DNA from: Fibrobacteria bacterium
GTDB taxonomy: Bacteria > Fibrobacterota > Fibrobacteria > UBA5070
DNA: 64,000 nt
Direction of reading: 5' to 3'
Assembly: GCA_020633825.1 (NCBI GenBank)
Contig: JACKCV010000002.1
Coordinates: forward strand, 248,001 to 312,000
Position numbers and translations under genes: made by a program. Shown here piece by piece: positions 1-9,774 of the stretch. The notes under the pieces are model-generated. The model saw nothing but the letters and a program-made list of their open reading frames with translations, was not told where the DNA came from and made no database searches. Positions within the stretch are counted from its first letter, which is position 1, and every line of letters begins with the position of its first letter.

Positions 1-1
1 G

Positions 2-2911
2 TTTACGCCTGTGGCCCCCATCGATACCTACGTGACCGTGAAGCAGAAGGTCCACATCATCCTGTCCGAAGATGGAATTCTCTCCAAGCCGACCTCGGCT
101 TTCGCGACGGCTTCGGTGAAATTGCGTTCGGCGAAAGGAACCCAGTTCTTCGCAACAGCAGCATCCACCACCCCTCTCGATTCCGTCAGCCTGATCGCGG
201 GAGAAATTGATCTCTGGGTCACATCGGCGACGCCGCTTGTCCTGGACACCTTGTACGCTTCAAACTTCCTTCTTGGTCAGGGTTTGCCTGCGACCTACGC
301 CCCGGTCACCTGGCGGATGCCTCCGTTGCCTCCCGCCCCGATTCCGAGTTCGGCCAGCTTCCTGGACTTCGATTGCGACGGCTACGCCGACAGCATCGAT
401 GTCAAGCTGAAAGACCCCGCGGGGGTGAATGACAAGCTCAACGACAAGATCAAGATCGATTCCATCCATCTGGTCTACGGAAAAACCGACGTTTGGGCCA
501 AATCGGGGTGGCGTGTCCTTGTCACGGACAGTTCTCGTGTGCGCATCGCGCTCCCTGTCGCATCCACCACCCGTGGAGATTTGAACGGCGTACTGAAATT
601 CGCCTACACGGTGCAGCGTCCTCCCGTCCCGGATACGTCCTACTTCACTGCGATTGCTGCGATCGCGGACAAAGTCGGACCATCCCTGGTGGATACGGCC
701 TATCTGGTGGAGAATTTCGGTCGCCCGACCACCAACGACACCCTCAAGCTGAAATTCTCCGAAGGCGTGAATTTCCCCGCCGGGGCATGGTCCCTGGTCA
801 TCGTGGATGCAGCGGGTACCCCCGTGCCGAGTACCGGTTTGACGGTCGTTTCCTCCGAGGTGTCCGCCACCGACGCGACGCGGTTCACCGTGGTCTTCAG
901 CGGAAACACCGCCGGCAACCTGGTTCGCCAGGGGTATCGTCTGAGACTGGATCCCACGGGAACCGCCGCCGATCTCGCAGGGAACCTTGCGGCCGGTGCG
1001 GAATGTGCTCCCGGGGTGCCTGTGGTGGAAATTCCCGCCCCGGTGCCGGTCGTGAAGGTCTGGTTGAAGTCCACCCTGGGGAATGGCCAAGCCGACAAAC
1101 TGTTCGTCCAAATGGCCAAGCCCACCAGCCGCAGCCTGAAGCCTACGGACCTTCCGGCGATCGTGCACCTGACGTGGGGAAGCACTCTCGACTCCGTGAC
1201 CGTTCTCGGAACCGGATTCGTCCAGAGTCCCCTCGACTCCACCATCTGGGAGATCGCCGTGGGGCCCATGGCCTTTGGCGCCACCATCGGATTCCAAGCC
1301 GATGGATCGGGCCAAGTCCTCTTCGCTGGTGCTGGTCGCGCCGGGGAGGCGTATTCGGTGATCGACTCCGTTTCACCAATCCCGGTGAAGGCCACCTTGG
1401 CTTATGGCGCGGGCAGCGACTTGCTGACGGTCACCTACTCCGAGCCCTTGGTGCTCGCCGCGACCTCGGGTGTCTACATGAACTGGAAGACGGGAATGGG
1501 AGCCGAACAGGCCGTTCCATCGGGAAATCCTTCCATGCTCCAGAACGATCCACGCGTTTGGGTCTTCCCGATGCCAGCAAAGGGGGCCACCAATCCCAAC
1601 CCCGGTGACTCGACACGGCTTCCCTTGGCAAACTCGAATCTCCTGGCTGCCAATGGAACTCCTCCGTCCAGCACTGCCGCCTCTCCCTTCGTCTTGGTCA
1701 ATGGTGGGGATCGCCCCCCGGCGAACGCCTGGTATCGTGACACCAATGCCGACGGCATCGTCGACTATGTCGGTATGGTGTTCGTCCAGCCGCTCAAGAC
1801 CTCCCCAAGCTTCGTGTTCAAGGTCGGCAACGAGACCCGCACGATCGATTCCACCAACGGGTTGGTTTTGAATGCCGGGCGGAACATTGCCGAGGTTTCC
1901 TTCGCGGCACTGCCCTTCACGGCCATCGTAACCGGGATCAACCCCCTCGACAGCCTGGGCTCCATGACTTCCACGATGGGAGAGGTGACCCTCACCAGTC
2001 GCTTCCCCGTCCGTGACAGCGTGGATCCCGTGATTCTCACCGCCAGGTTGAACTACGCGAGCTACGTGGACGACAGCCAAGGAAAGGACACCCTTCGCCT
2101 GGTGTACTCCGAGCCCATCATGCTGCCGCCCACCGCCACCAACCTGACTTGGGGCCCCTCCTTGGCCGACGTGCACAACCTGCTCCCGATTGGCATCCAA
2201 GTGGTGTCCGATCGCGAAGTGTGGATGTTCTTCGACACCACGGCGGCCTATACCCAATTGGCTCCGGGGGATTCCGTTCGTATCGCACCCATCGACATGG
2301 GCGGCCAACTGACCGACACCTACCGCAACGCACCCGTCGGGGCGCTTGCCAAGTGGACCACCATCTACGCGGGACCGCGTCCTCCTCGCTTCAAGGTCGA
2401 CATCTACCCCTCGCCGGTGATGCGTGTCGATCCCACCAAGCTGGACGTCGCCGGACTCGGAATCAGCGAGCAGATCACGGTCTGGGTGTCGTCGAAGCGC
2501 TTCCCGGACACCGCCCTGATGAAGATGAATGCGACCGGCCAGCTCCTGGGGACCGTGGTCACGAACACCACGGTCGACGGATTCGGCATCGGTCCGAAGT
2601 TCTCCGTGAACGGTCCTCTCGAGGCTACGGCCCTGATCTACGACAACATGGGTGTCTACGTCGGATCGAAGCAGATCACCATCGACTCCGCCGCCATCGC
2701 CAACGGCAACTTCGCCGCCAAGGATGGCAGTTTCGAGGTGGCGTTGCTCTGGAACGGCAAGAACTCCCTCGGGAACACCGTCGGTAGCGGGATCTACATG
2801 TTCCGAGTGGTGGTTTACCGGGATCTTGTCGACCCCATCACCTTGGAGAAGGCGCGTCGCTTGGCCATGAACCAGGTCACCAAGGTGGGTGTCTTCGTTC
2901 CCACCAAGTAA
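2..2911 (+). CDS. C-terminal part of a large modular surface protein (5' end outside window)
   Basis: The frame is open to the left edge, so only the last ~970 residues are visible. They alternate Ig-like stretches carrying a '(Y/F)SEP' signature (VTYSEP, LVYSEP), resembling Big_5-type domains, with acidic loops of DxDxDG type (DFDCDGYAD from base 365, DTNADGIVD from base 1739) that resemble EF-hand-like calcium sites. The last ~120 residues look like a FlgD-type Ig domain (GSGIYMFRVV), common at the C-end of exported proteins, and the chain ends in VPTK. The next gene is a longer paralog with the same C-terminal half and the same VPTK end. An adhesin or cell-surface structural role is inferred; no catalytic motif is visible. 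Confidence 0.75.
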   Translation, partial: FTPVAPIDTYVTVKQKVHIILSEDGILSKPTSAFATASVKLRSAKGTQFFATAASTTPLDSVSLIAGEIDLWVTSATPLVLDTLYASNFLLGQGLPATYAPVTWRMPPLPPAPIPSSASFLDFDCDGYADSIDVKLKDPAGVNDKLNDKIKIDSIHLVYGKTDVWAKSGWRVLVTDSSRVRIALPVASTTRGDLNGVLKFAYTVQRPPVPDTSYFTAIAAIADKVGPSLVDTAYLVENFGRPTTNDTLKLKFSEGVNFPAGAWSLVIVDAAGTPVPSTGLTVVSSEVSATDATRFTVVFSGNTAGNLVRQGYRLRLDPTGTAADLAGNLAAGAECAPGVPVVEIPAPVPVVKVWLKSTLGNGQADKLFVQMAKPTSRSLKPTDLPAIVHLTWGSTLDSVTVLGTGFVQSPLDSTIWEIAVGPMAFGATIGFQADGSGQVLFAGAGRAGEAYSVIDSVSPIPVKATLAYGAGSDLLTVTYSEPLVLAATSGVYMNWKTGMGAEQAVPSGNPSMLQNDPRVWVFPMPAKGATNPNPGDSTRLPLANSNLLAANGTPPSSTAASPFVLVNGGDRPPANAWYRDTNADGIVDYVGMVFVQPLKTSPSFVFKVGNETRTIDSTNGLVLNAGRNIAEVSFAALPFTAIVTGINPLDSLGSMTSTMGEVTLTSRFPVRDSVDPVILTARLNYASYVDDSQGKDTLRLVYSEPIMLPPTATNLTWGPSLADVHNLLPIGIQVVSDREVWMFFDTTAAYTQLAPGDSVRIAPIDMGGQLTDTYRNAPVGALAKWTTIYAGPRPPRFKVDIYPSPVMRVDPTKLDVAGLGISEQITVWVSSKRFPDTALMKMNATGQLLGTVVTNTTVDGFGIGPKFSVNGPLEATALIYDNMGVYVGSKQITIDSAAIANGNFAAKDGSFEVALLWNGKNSLGNTVGSGIYMFRVVVYRDLVDPITLEKARRLAMNQVTKVGVFVPTK

Positions 2912-2931
2912 ACCGGGCGCAACATTCCTCG

Positions 2932-2970
2932 AAGGCCCCTTAGCTCGAATGGAGCAAGGGGCCTTTTTGT
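2932..2970 (+). terminator. Rho-independent terminator after the first surface-protein gene
   Basis: AAGGCCCCTT (2932-2941) pairs with AAGGGGCCTT (2956-2965), extended inward by GCTC/GAGC, and runs into a T tract TTTTTGTTT. It separates the two giant surface-protein genes into different transcripts. Confidence 0.85.
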
Positions 2971-3114
2971 TTCCCAGCAGAGAACGACTTGCGAGGCCGC
3001 CTCCGGCGATCGTCCAGCGGGAAACCCACGGCGGCATTAAAGTGGAATCAGGAAAACCGCCCAGGGATCGAACTGCATCGGTCCCGGCTTGTATTGCTCG
3101 CCTTGGAGATCCCC

Positions 3115-6100
3115 ATGATCGTTGGCCGAAACTGGATCCGCCGCTCGCTGACCGCGCTCGCCGCCACTGTGTTGTTCGGCGCAATCGGTGTCGGTCACGC
3201 CGACGTGAAGACGTTCACCGTTTCCATCCGGGCGGGGCAGGGGACCCATACGGACATTCAGAAGGCGATCAACGATTGCGCCCCCACCGACATCTGCACC
3301 ATCCAGCTCATCGACTCGGTCTACACCTTGATGCGCTCGATCTGGATCGAGGGCAAGAGCAATCTGACCATCACCGGGAAGCGGTCCACCAAGCCCATCA
3401 TCCAATACCTCCCCACCTTGTTGACCAAGAAGGCAAATCCGAACGCTGCACTCGGAGGGGGGACTCCGCCGGCTACGGTCGCGGGATTGTTCAATCAACC
3501 CTTCGTCGATCCCGTGACAGGAGTCGCCGACCCCAAGCGACCCGCAGGATGGTTGATGTGGCCGTTCAAGGGGAGCACCAGCGATTTGCCCCTGGCCGGA
3601 TCCGATCCCGGGCATTCCAACGACACCACCACCGGATATTCGTCCTCGGGCTTCCAGTACAACGGAATGTTCGTGGTCCGCAAGAGCCAGGACATCACCA
3701 TTCGAGGGCTGATGCTGCGATCCACCCCCACGTACTTCCAAAACCAGGGGGTCTGGGGCGGGGCGTATGATGTCCTGTTCGGAAATGTCGGCATCAATCT
3801 GATGCAATCCTTGCGCGCCAAGGTCCAGGATTGCGATATCACCGGGTTCTTCACCGCCTTCTACATCCAAGGGCGAAATGTGGGTGGTGCCTTCGGACGC
3901 CCGAATCCCAACGACATCGACGATGCCGACATCGTGCCGCTTTCGCGCTACGGCCAGGTCGGTGACCATCTCATCGAGCGGAACTACGTCTACAACAATT
4001 GGTGGTTCGCCTACAACGAGATCGACTGGGACCTCGGGTCGACCATTCGCTACAACGTGGCCTTCCAGAACATGAACAAGGCGTTCCAATACGGGGACAC
4101 CCTCACCGACAAGGCCGCAGCCACCAGTGAAATGAACAACATGACGGGCGGTTTCATGTATTCCAAGGATGCGGTGATCATTCCGCACCGGATGTACAAC
4201 AACACCATCATGTCTTCGCCGATCGTGCTTGGACACGGATACTGGCGCAGAAACGTCCAGTCGCTGTTCTACAACAACGTGCTGACTTTCGTGAACCTCT
4301 CCACGGGGGGCACCAAGCCGATCGGCCCCACCGACCAACACAATCTCCTGGGCTGGTATGGAGAAATGGCCTGGCACAACACCCTCCAGCTGTTCCCCGG
4401 AATGGAGAAGGTCGAGTACAAGAGCTCGGGGAGCTTCCAGATCACCGATTCCACGGTGGTGGGGGAATACGGCCCGGGCAGTACCTGCAAGGGTGGATGC
4501 TTCATCAACAGCATTCCCTTGGACCCCCCTTATGTCAGCCAGTTGCAGCCCAACCAGTTGTTCAACTCCTGGAACATCCAGCAAGGGGTGACCTTGACCC
4601 TGAACGGGGACTCCATTCCCTGGAAAGCCACCACAACGGGGTACGAAGGCAAGACCTACACGGTCTTCGAGAAGAACGGTTATGCACTGTGGGGATTGTT
4701 CGACAAGCTTCCGGGCATCGATACCGTTTCCGCGCGCCTGCGAAAGAACTTCTGGGCCATCAAGATTCCCACCCAGGGGAACATCGACAGCACCACCAAG
4801 ACCGCGACGCTGGCGCAATTGGCGCCGCTCTGGGGTGATCCCGTCGTGACGGCTACCATCCGCAACCAGGCCTGGCGCAATGCCGATCTCGGCGGACCCG
4901 ATGGCAGCGTCTCCGATCGCGGTGCCTTCCAATACGATTCCGTATCCGGGAAGACGGTCTTGGGGGGGATCCGCAACGGTGTGCAGCTGGAGGTCGTGGA
5001 CCAGCGGATCGTCGACATGAAATTGACCCGCGTCAAGATCCCGATGATCTACCAGCAACGCAACGGCGACCAGCTCCTGCCGTCCTACTACACGGACATC
5101 AAGGTGGATTCCGTCTACTACTACAAGGAATTCCCCTTCAGCGACACCGCCGACGGCGACGCGACGCAGGATCCCTTCCCGGGGGCGGCCGTGATCCGCA
5201 CGGGTTTGAACTGGTCCGGTGTCAGTGGGGACAGCCTGATTTTCAATGTTCCCGCCGGCGTCACCTACGATTACGCGCGGTTCGACATCTTCGTTTCGGC
5301 CGTCGATCCCGTTTCCGGAGAGCGCGTGCGCACGGTGGCGAGCTACGTGTATCGCAAGACCCAGTACAAGTTGCTGGTCGAATTCTGCACCAACGGCACT
5401 TCCGACGCCACGTGCTCGGCGAGCCTGGTCAACCGCACCCGAGTGGGGGAAGCGGTGAACATGCGCATCACCATCCTGGATGCCGATGGACTTCCCGCCC
5501 CGACGCAGACCGTCAACAATCTCATGGTGACGCCCGGAGCCGGGAGCGTGATGGTCGACCCCGTCACGGGGAAAGGCATCGACACATCGGTGTTCCGAGC
5601 CACTTTCAAGGGTTCCGTGATCGCTCCGGTCGAGTTTCGCACGGTCGGTCTCACGGAAGTCGGTGCCGCCGGCATCCATCCCCTGCAGACCGGCGGAGCC
5701 GAAGGAATCATGGGGGCGGGTCAGATCTTCGTCGCTGCCGGACCTCCCTACCGTGTCCAGTGGGTGAATCCCGCCAGCACTTCCGTGGTGCCTTGCAAGC
5801 CCGATCCCGTCGCCCCCTATCCTCTGGACACCCTCACCTTCTGCGGAGACATCCTGCCTCCGTCTGGTTTGACCCAAGCCGAATTGCGGGTCTACGATCG
5901 CTTCGGCAACCAGGTGACCGAGGCCGCCAAGGTGAAGGTCTCCGGCACCAACACCAACAATCCGCTTCTCGCCCAGGGAATCTCCATGGTCGCGGCTTCC
6001 GTGGCCGGACCTTCCACGGACAGCGTCACGATCCTGACCGATTCCATCGGACGCGGCAATGTCTGGATCACCGGCTCGCAGTCCTTCCCCGGTGGCCCCT

Positions 6101-9100
6101 TCCCGATCGGTTGGGTCCAATTCCTGGCCCATGTCGACAGCGCGGCGGTCCTGCCCGTCGACACGGCGCGCATGCGGTTGGGCAAGCCGGAACTGCGATT
6201 GTTCTGGGCGCATCCGGTGGCCATCGACACCACGATCCGCACCTCGGTCCCCGTACGCCTTGTGGTCTCCATGGACACGGTCCCCGAAACCACCGGAGCC
6301 TACGCCACCGGCACCGTCCGGGTCTGGCCGAGTCAGACTCGTTCGATCATCTTCTACAAGGACCCCGCCCGGACCATCCCGGTGACCGATTCCACCGTTC
6401 AGTTGGTGGGCGGAGAGATCACGCTCTGGATCGCCTCCGAATTCGCGACCCCCGAAAACGACCTCCTGGCCGAAATGGCCGGTCTCGGCGGCACTCCCAC
6501 CTACAAGAGCGTGAAGTTCTACGTGCCTCCTCCGCCCCCTTCCCCGGTCGCGGATTCCGCAGTCTTCCTCGATCGCAATTGCGACGGGGTTTCGGATGTC
6601 GCCCGACTTTGGCTCAAGGGAACGGGAACCATCCCGGCCGCTCTCGACACCTCCAAGGTGATGCCCGAGTGGTTCGTGGTTTCCTACCCTGATGGAACCA
6701 CCGATTCCATCGGGGCAACCGGATGGAAAACCGTCGGAGGGAATTTCGCGGTCCTCGATCTCCCCCTGCTCCATGCTCCCCGGACCACGGCACCGGTCGG
6801 CGAACTCACCATGCAGGTACGTCTTCGTCGCCCACCTGCCGATGACACCGTGGTCTTCGTCGGGGCGAAGATCTCCGTCCTCGACCGCGTGGCACCTCGG
6901 CCCACGGCGGGCGCCATCATCGAGAACTTCACCCCCGGGGTCACCGCCGACACCGTCCACGTTTCCTTCTCGGAGCCGATCGTCTTCGCCGGCACCGCAT
7001 GGCCCTTCCTGACCCGGGAACCGAACGGCACACTCGTCAACACTTCGACCATCGTGGTCGGACCGCTTCCCACCACCCCGACGACGAAGTTGTCCTTCGT
7101 CCTCACCGGGAACGCCGGAGGTGCCCTGGTCCATGCCGGGCAATCCATCGCCATCGATTCGACGGCCCTGCTCATCGATGTGCAAGGAAACCACGGCAAG
7201 GGCGGGGAATGCCTGGGGGATACCGCCGTTCTCTCCCTGGTCACCCAGCCGGTGCCCCTGGTCCGGTCCTGGATCCAGGATGTCGACGGCGATGGCGGAG
7301 CCGACCGGATCAGCGTCGTCTTCGTCCGGGCCCTCCGAAGCGTCGATTTCCCGGACAGCTTGGTCGCCACTTGGGGCAACCTGGATCGCACTCTCCTGAT
7401 GGCCAGTGCGACCACGGTCGATTCCACCACCTGGGTCTGGAGCCTTCCGGCCTCCTTCCCGGTCGGGGTCACCGTCGGTGCCGGACCGGCCGGTGCCGGG
7501 ACCCTGGAGCTGCGCGATCTTGCCGGGAACATCGAACGTCGCCAGTCGGTCCCCATGGCCGACAGCGTGCCGGCCATTCCCGTTTCCGCTGCCTTGACCT
7601 ACGGGGTTGGCGGTGCGCGCGATACGTTGTTCGTGGTCTACTCGGAGCCCATGCAGGCCATTCGTACCTCCGGCTCCTGGATGCTCGACCAGCGTCTGGC
7701 CGATGCGGCCCTCGACATCGGTTCGGCGAAGGCCACCGCCGCGGATCCGACCAGATGGATCATGTTGGTCGATCCGGCCGCCGCGAACTACCCGCGGCCT
7801 GGCGACAGCATTCGTTTGGCTTCGGGCGTAGCCTCCAATCTCGCGGATCTGCAGAAAAACGATCCCTCTTCGCCCAAGTCGCCCTATGTCGAGGTGATCG
7901 GCCCTCCCATCGGGATGGTCTCGGCCTTCCTGCGCGATGCCGACGGCGATGGAGCCGCCGATCAAGTATCCTCCACCTTCCTCAGGCCTCTTCGTCCTTC
8001 GGATCTGCCCGATTCGTTGCGCGTCCTTTGGAACGGCGAGGTGAGGTTGGTGCCCTTCAAGGTGGCCCGTACCACCGATTCCGTGACCTGGATCCTCGAT
8101 CTCCCGAAAGCCTTCGCAAAGGGGGTGACCATGGGGGCCGGCACGGATGGCTCCGACCAGGTGTACCTCCGCAAGGACAACGCCTTGGGACGCCGGGAAG
8201 AAGCCACCAAGTTGGCCGATTCCGTGGCCCCGATCGCCGTTTCGGCCGCCCTCCGCTATGGGAATGGCGGAGCTCTGGACAGCCTCGTGGTCACCTACTC
8301 CGAGCCTCTGCAGTTCCGCACGGGGAGCGAATGGATGCGGCGCCAGAAGGGGGGTGACGTGGTGATCGAAGGCATCCAAGGTGGAAATGCGGATGCCGCG
8401 AAGACCACCTGGACGTTGATGGTCGATCCCAAGAAGCCCGGATTCGCGCGCCCAGGTGACAGCATCCGCCTGCCCTCGGGGGCGGCCTCCTCGCTCGCCG
8501 ATGCGCGCGGAGTTCTGCCTTCCTCGCCACTTTCCCCGTGGGTCGTGGTGGTCGGCGGGGATCGCGGTCCGGCCCGAGCCTGGTACAAGGATTCCAACGG
8601 CGATGGCCAGGTGGACCTCGCGGTGCTGGAGTTCGACGAGCCCTTGACCGGCAATCCCCGCTACGAGCTTCATTGGGCTGGAGAGACCCGCTCGGCGGAT
8701 TCCTCTGCCTTCGTCGCCGCGGCGCCGGGAGCGACCCGTCTGGAAATCCGCCTGACCCAACCGTTCGCCTTCGGTCGCACCTCGTCGAGTTCCGCCGAAT
8801 CGTTCGGGGTCCAGACCAGCGGCGGGAACGGGTCGCCCATCTCGGTGGCCAACTTCCCGGTGGCGGATTCCGTTCCTCCCGTGATCCTTCGGGCGCACGT
8901 CGGGTACAGTCGATTGGAGAACCCCGGTGATCGGGACACCTTGTTCCTGAAACTTTCCGAGCCGTCCAAGGCCACGGGAACCACCGTCGTTCTCGGGCGT
9001 GGACAGGACGGAAGCGCCTACCCCATCGCCGAGGGGATGACCTCCGTGGTCGGTATTCTCCAGGTATCCTCCGACAGCCTCCTGTTCTTCTGCGATACCA

Positions 9101-9774
9101 GTTGCATCGATGCACCGACCAAGGCGGGAATGCCTTCCAACGGGGATTCCGTTCGCCTGACCATGCCGCGCTCGGGGGTCGAGATCACCGATGTCCTCGG
9201 AAACGCACCCGGGATCGAGGCCAAGTGGACCCTGGTCAGCGCCGGGGATCGCCCCTACACCTATGTGGTGAACATCTTCCCCAGTGGTGTGCTGGTCGAG
9301 GACCCCGCCGTACCTGCCGATCCTGGAATCAAATCCAAGCCGACCCTGTCGGTCTGGGTGTTCCGCGACGGGCGTTGGTGGGAATTGGTCGACGGCAAAC
9401 TGACCGGGGAATCCCACCCCGCGGGACCCGACGGCGTGATCGAGCGAAACGGCGTGGGATTGAAGATCGACATCAACAACGCCTTCAACTCCAACGTCCT
9501 TCTCTACGACAACCTCGGTGTCCACGCCTTCAACACGGAAATCAACATCGATTCCGCGGCCGCGAAGGCCCTCGGGAACAGTGCCGGCAAGTTCTCCGTG
9601 CTGATCCTTTTCAACGGTCGACGGGAGGGGCAGATCACCAAGATCATGGGCAGCGGCGTGTACTTGATGCGCTACCTGACCTTCCGCGACGAGCTCCAGC
9701 CCAATGGCATCCGCGAGAAGAAGATCGTGGAAAACCGAATCTTCAAGCTGGGCATCAAGGTTCCCACCAAGTGA
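3115..9774 (+). CDS. Giant secreted surface protein: beta-helix N-domain plus repeated Ig/calcium modules
   Basis: About 2,219 residues. ATG 3115 is chosen because it gives a clean signal peptide (MIVGRNWIRRSLTALAATVL, then cleavage near GHA-DV); the frame is open further upstream without a good start. Residues ~30-600 (AINDC..., then N/G-rich turns and many short strands) look like a right-handed parallel beta-helix of the pectate-lyase-fold type. The rest repeats a module of ~220 residues: DxDxDG loops start at residues ~1153 (DRNCDGVSD), 1389 (DVDGDGGAD), 1608 (DADGDGAAD) and 1826 (DSNGDGQVD), alternating with Ig-like 'YSEP' domains. A FlgD-like Ig domain and a VPTK terminus close it, as in the preceding paralog. 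Surface display and glycan binding or adhesion are inferred; no lyase residues could be assigned. Confidence 0.85.
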   Translation: MIVGRNWIRRSLTALAATVLFGAIGVGHADVKTFTVSIRAGQGTHTDIQKAINDCAPTDICTIQLIDSVYTLMRSIWIEGKSNLTITGKRSTKPIIQYLPTLLTKKANPNAALGGGTPPATVAGLFNQPFVDPVTGVADPKRPAGWLMWPFKGSTSDLPLAGSDPGHSNDTTTGYSSSGFQYNGMFVVRKSQDITIRGLMLRSTPTYFQNQGVWGGAYDVLFGNVGINLMQSLRAKVQDCDITGFFTAFYIQGRNVGGAFGRPNPNDIDDADIVPLSRYGQVGDHLIERNYVYNNWWFAYNEIDWDLGSTIRYNVAFQNMNKAFQYGDTLTDKAAATSEMNNMTGGFMYSKDAVIIPHRMYNNTIMSSPIVLGHGYWRRNVQSLFYNNVLTFVNLSTGGTKPIGPTDQHNLLGWYGEMAWHNTLQLFPGMEKVEYKSSGSFQITDSTVVGEYGPGSTCKGGCFINSIPLDPPYVSQLQPNQLFNSWNIQQGVTLTLNGDSIPWKATTTGYEGKTYTVFEKNGYALWGLFDKLPGIDTVSARLRKNFWAIKIPTQGNIDSTTKTATLAQLAPLWGDPVVTATIRNQAWRNADLGGPDGSVSDRGAFQYDSVSGKTVLGGIRNGVQLEVVDQRIVDMKLTRVKIPMIYQQRNGDQLLPSYYTDIKVDSVYYYKEFPFSDTADGDATQDPFPGAAVIRTGLNWSGVSGDSLIFNVPAGVTYDYARFDIFVSAVDPVSGERVRTVASYVYRKTQYKLLVEFCTNGTSDATCSASLVNRTRVGEAVNMRITILDADGLPAPTQTVNNLMVTPGAGSVMVDPVTGKGIDTSVFRATFKGSVIAPVEFRTVGLTEVGAAGIHPLQTGGAEGIMGAGQIFVAAGPPYRVQWVNPASTSVVPCKPDPVAPYPLDTLTFCGDILPPSGLTQAELRVYDRFGNQVTEAAKVKVSGTNTNNPLLAQGISMVAASVAGPSTDSVTILTDSIGRGNVWITGSQSFPGGPFPIGWVQFLAHVDSAAVLPVDTARMRLGKPELRLFWAHPVAIDTTIRTSVPVRLVVSMDTVPETTGAYATGTVRVWPSQTRSIIFYKDPARTIPVTDSTVQLVGGEITLWIASEFATPENDLLAEMAGLGGTPTYKSVKFYVPPPPPSPVADSAVFLDRNCDGVSDVARLWLKGTGTIPAALDTSKVMPEWFVVSYPDGTTDSIGATGWKTVGGNFAVLDLPLLHAPRTTAPVGELTMQVRLRRPPADDTVVFVGAKISVLDRVAPRPTAGAIIENFTPGVTADTVHVSFSEPIVFAGTAWPFLTREPNGTLVNTSTIVVGPLPTTPTTKLSFVLTGNAGGALVHAGQSIAIDSTALLIDVQGNHGKGGECLGDTAVLSLVTQPVPLVRSWIQDVDGDGGADRISVVFVRALRSVDFPDSLVATWGNLDRTLLMASATTVDSTTWVWSLPASFPVGVTVGAGPAGAGTLELRDLAGNIERRQSVPMADSVPAIPVSAALTYGVGGARDTLFVVYSEPMQAIRTSGSWMLDQRLADAALDIGSAKATAADPTRWIMLVDPAAANYPRPGDSIRLASGVASNLADLQKNDPSSPKSPYVEVIGPPIGMVSAFLRDADGDGAADQVSSTFLRPLRPSDLPDSLRVLWNGEVRLVPFKVARTTDSVTWILDLPKAFAKGVTMGAGTDGSDQVYLRKDNALGRREEATKLADSVAPIAVSAALRYGNGGALDSLVVTYSEPLQFRTGSEWMRRQKGGDVVIEGIQGGNADAAKTTWTLMVDPKKPGFARPGDSIRLPSGAASSLADARGVLPSSPLSPWVVVVGGDRGPARAWYKDSNGDGQVDLAVLEFDEPLTGNPRYELHWAGETRSADSSAFVAAAPGATRLEIRLTQPFAFGRTSSSSAESFGVQTSGGNGSPISVANFPVADSVPPVILRAHVGYSRLENPGDRDTLFLKLSEPSKATGTTVVLGRGQDGSAYPIAEGMTSVVGILQVSSDSLLFFCDTSCIDAPTKAGMPSNGDSVRLTMPRSGVEITDVLGNAPGIEAKWTLVSAGDRPYTYVVNIFPSGVLVEDPAVPADPGIKSKPTLSVWVFRDGRWWELVDGKLTGESHPAGPDGVIERNGVGLKIDINNAFNSNVLLYDNLGVHAFNTEINIDSAAAKALGNSAGKFSVLILFNGRREGQITKIMGSGVYLMRYLTFRDELQPNGIREKKIVENRIFKLGIKVPTK

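Noticed and set aside
3037..9525. 2162-aa open frame on the minus strand opposite the giant surface protein
   Set aside because: No signal peptide or domain, His/Gly/Asp/Arg-rich shadow composition; the plus-strand gene has a signal peptide, repeats and a terminator before it.
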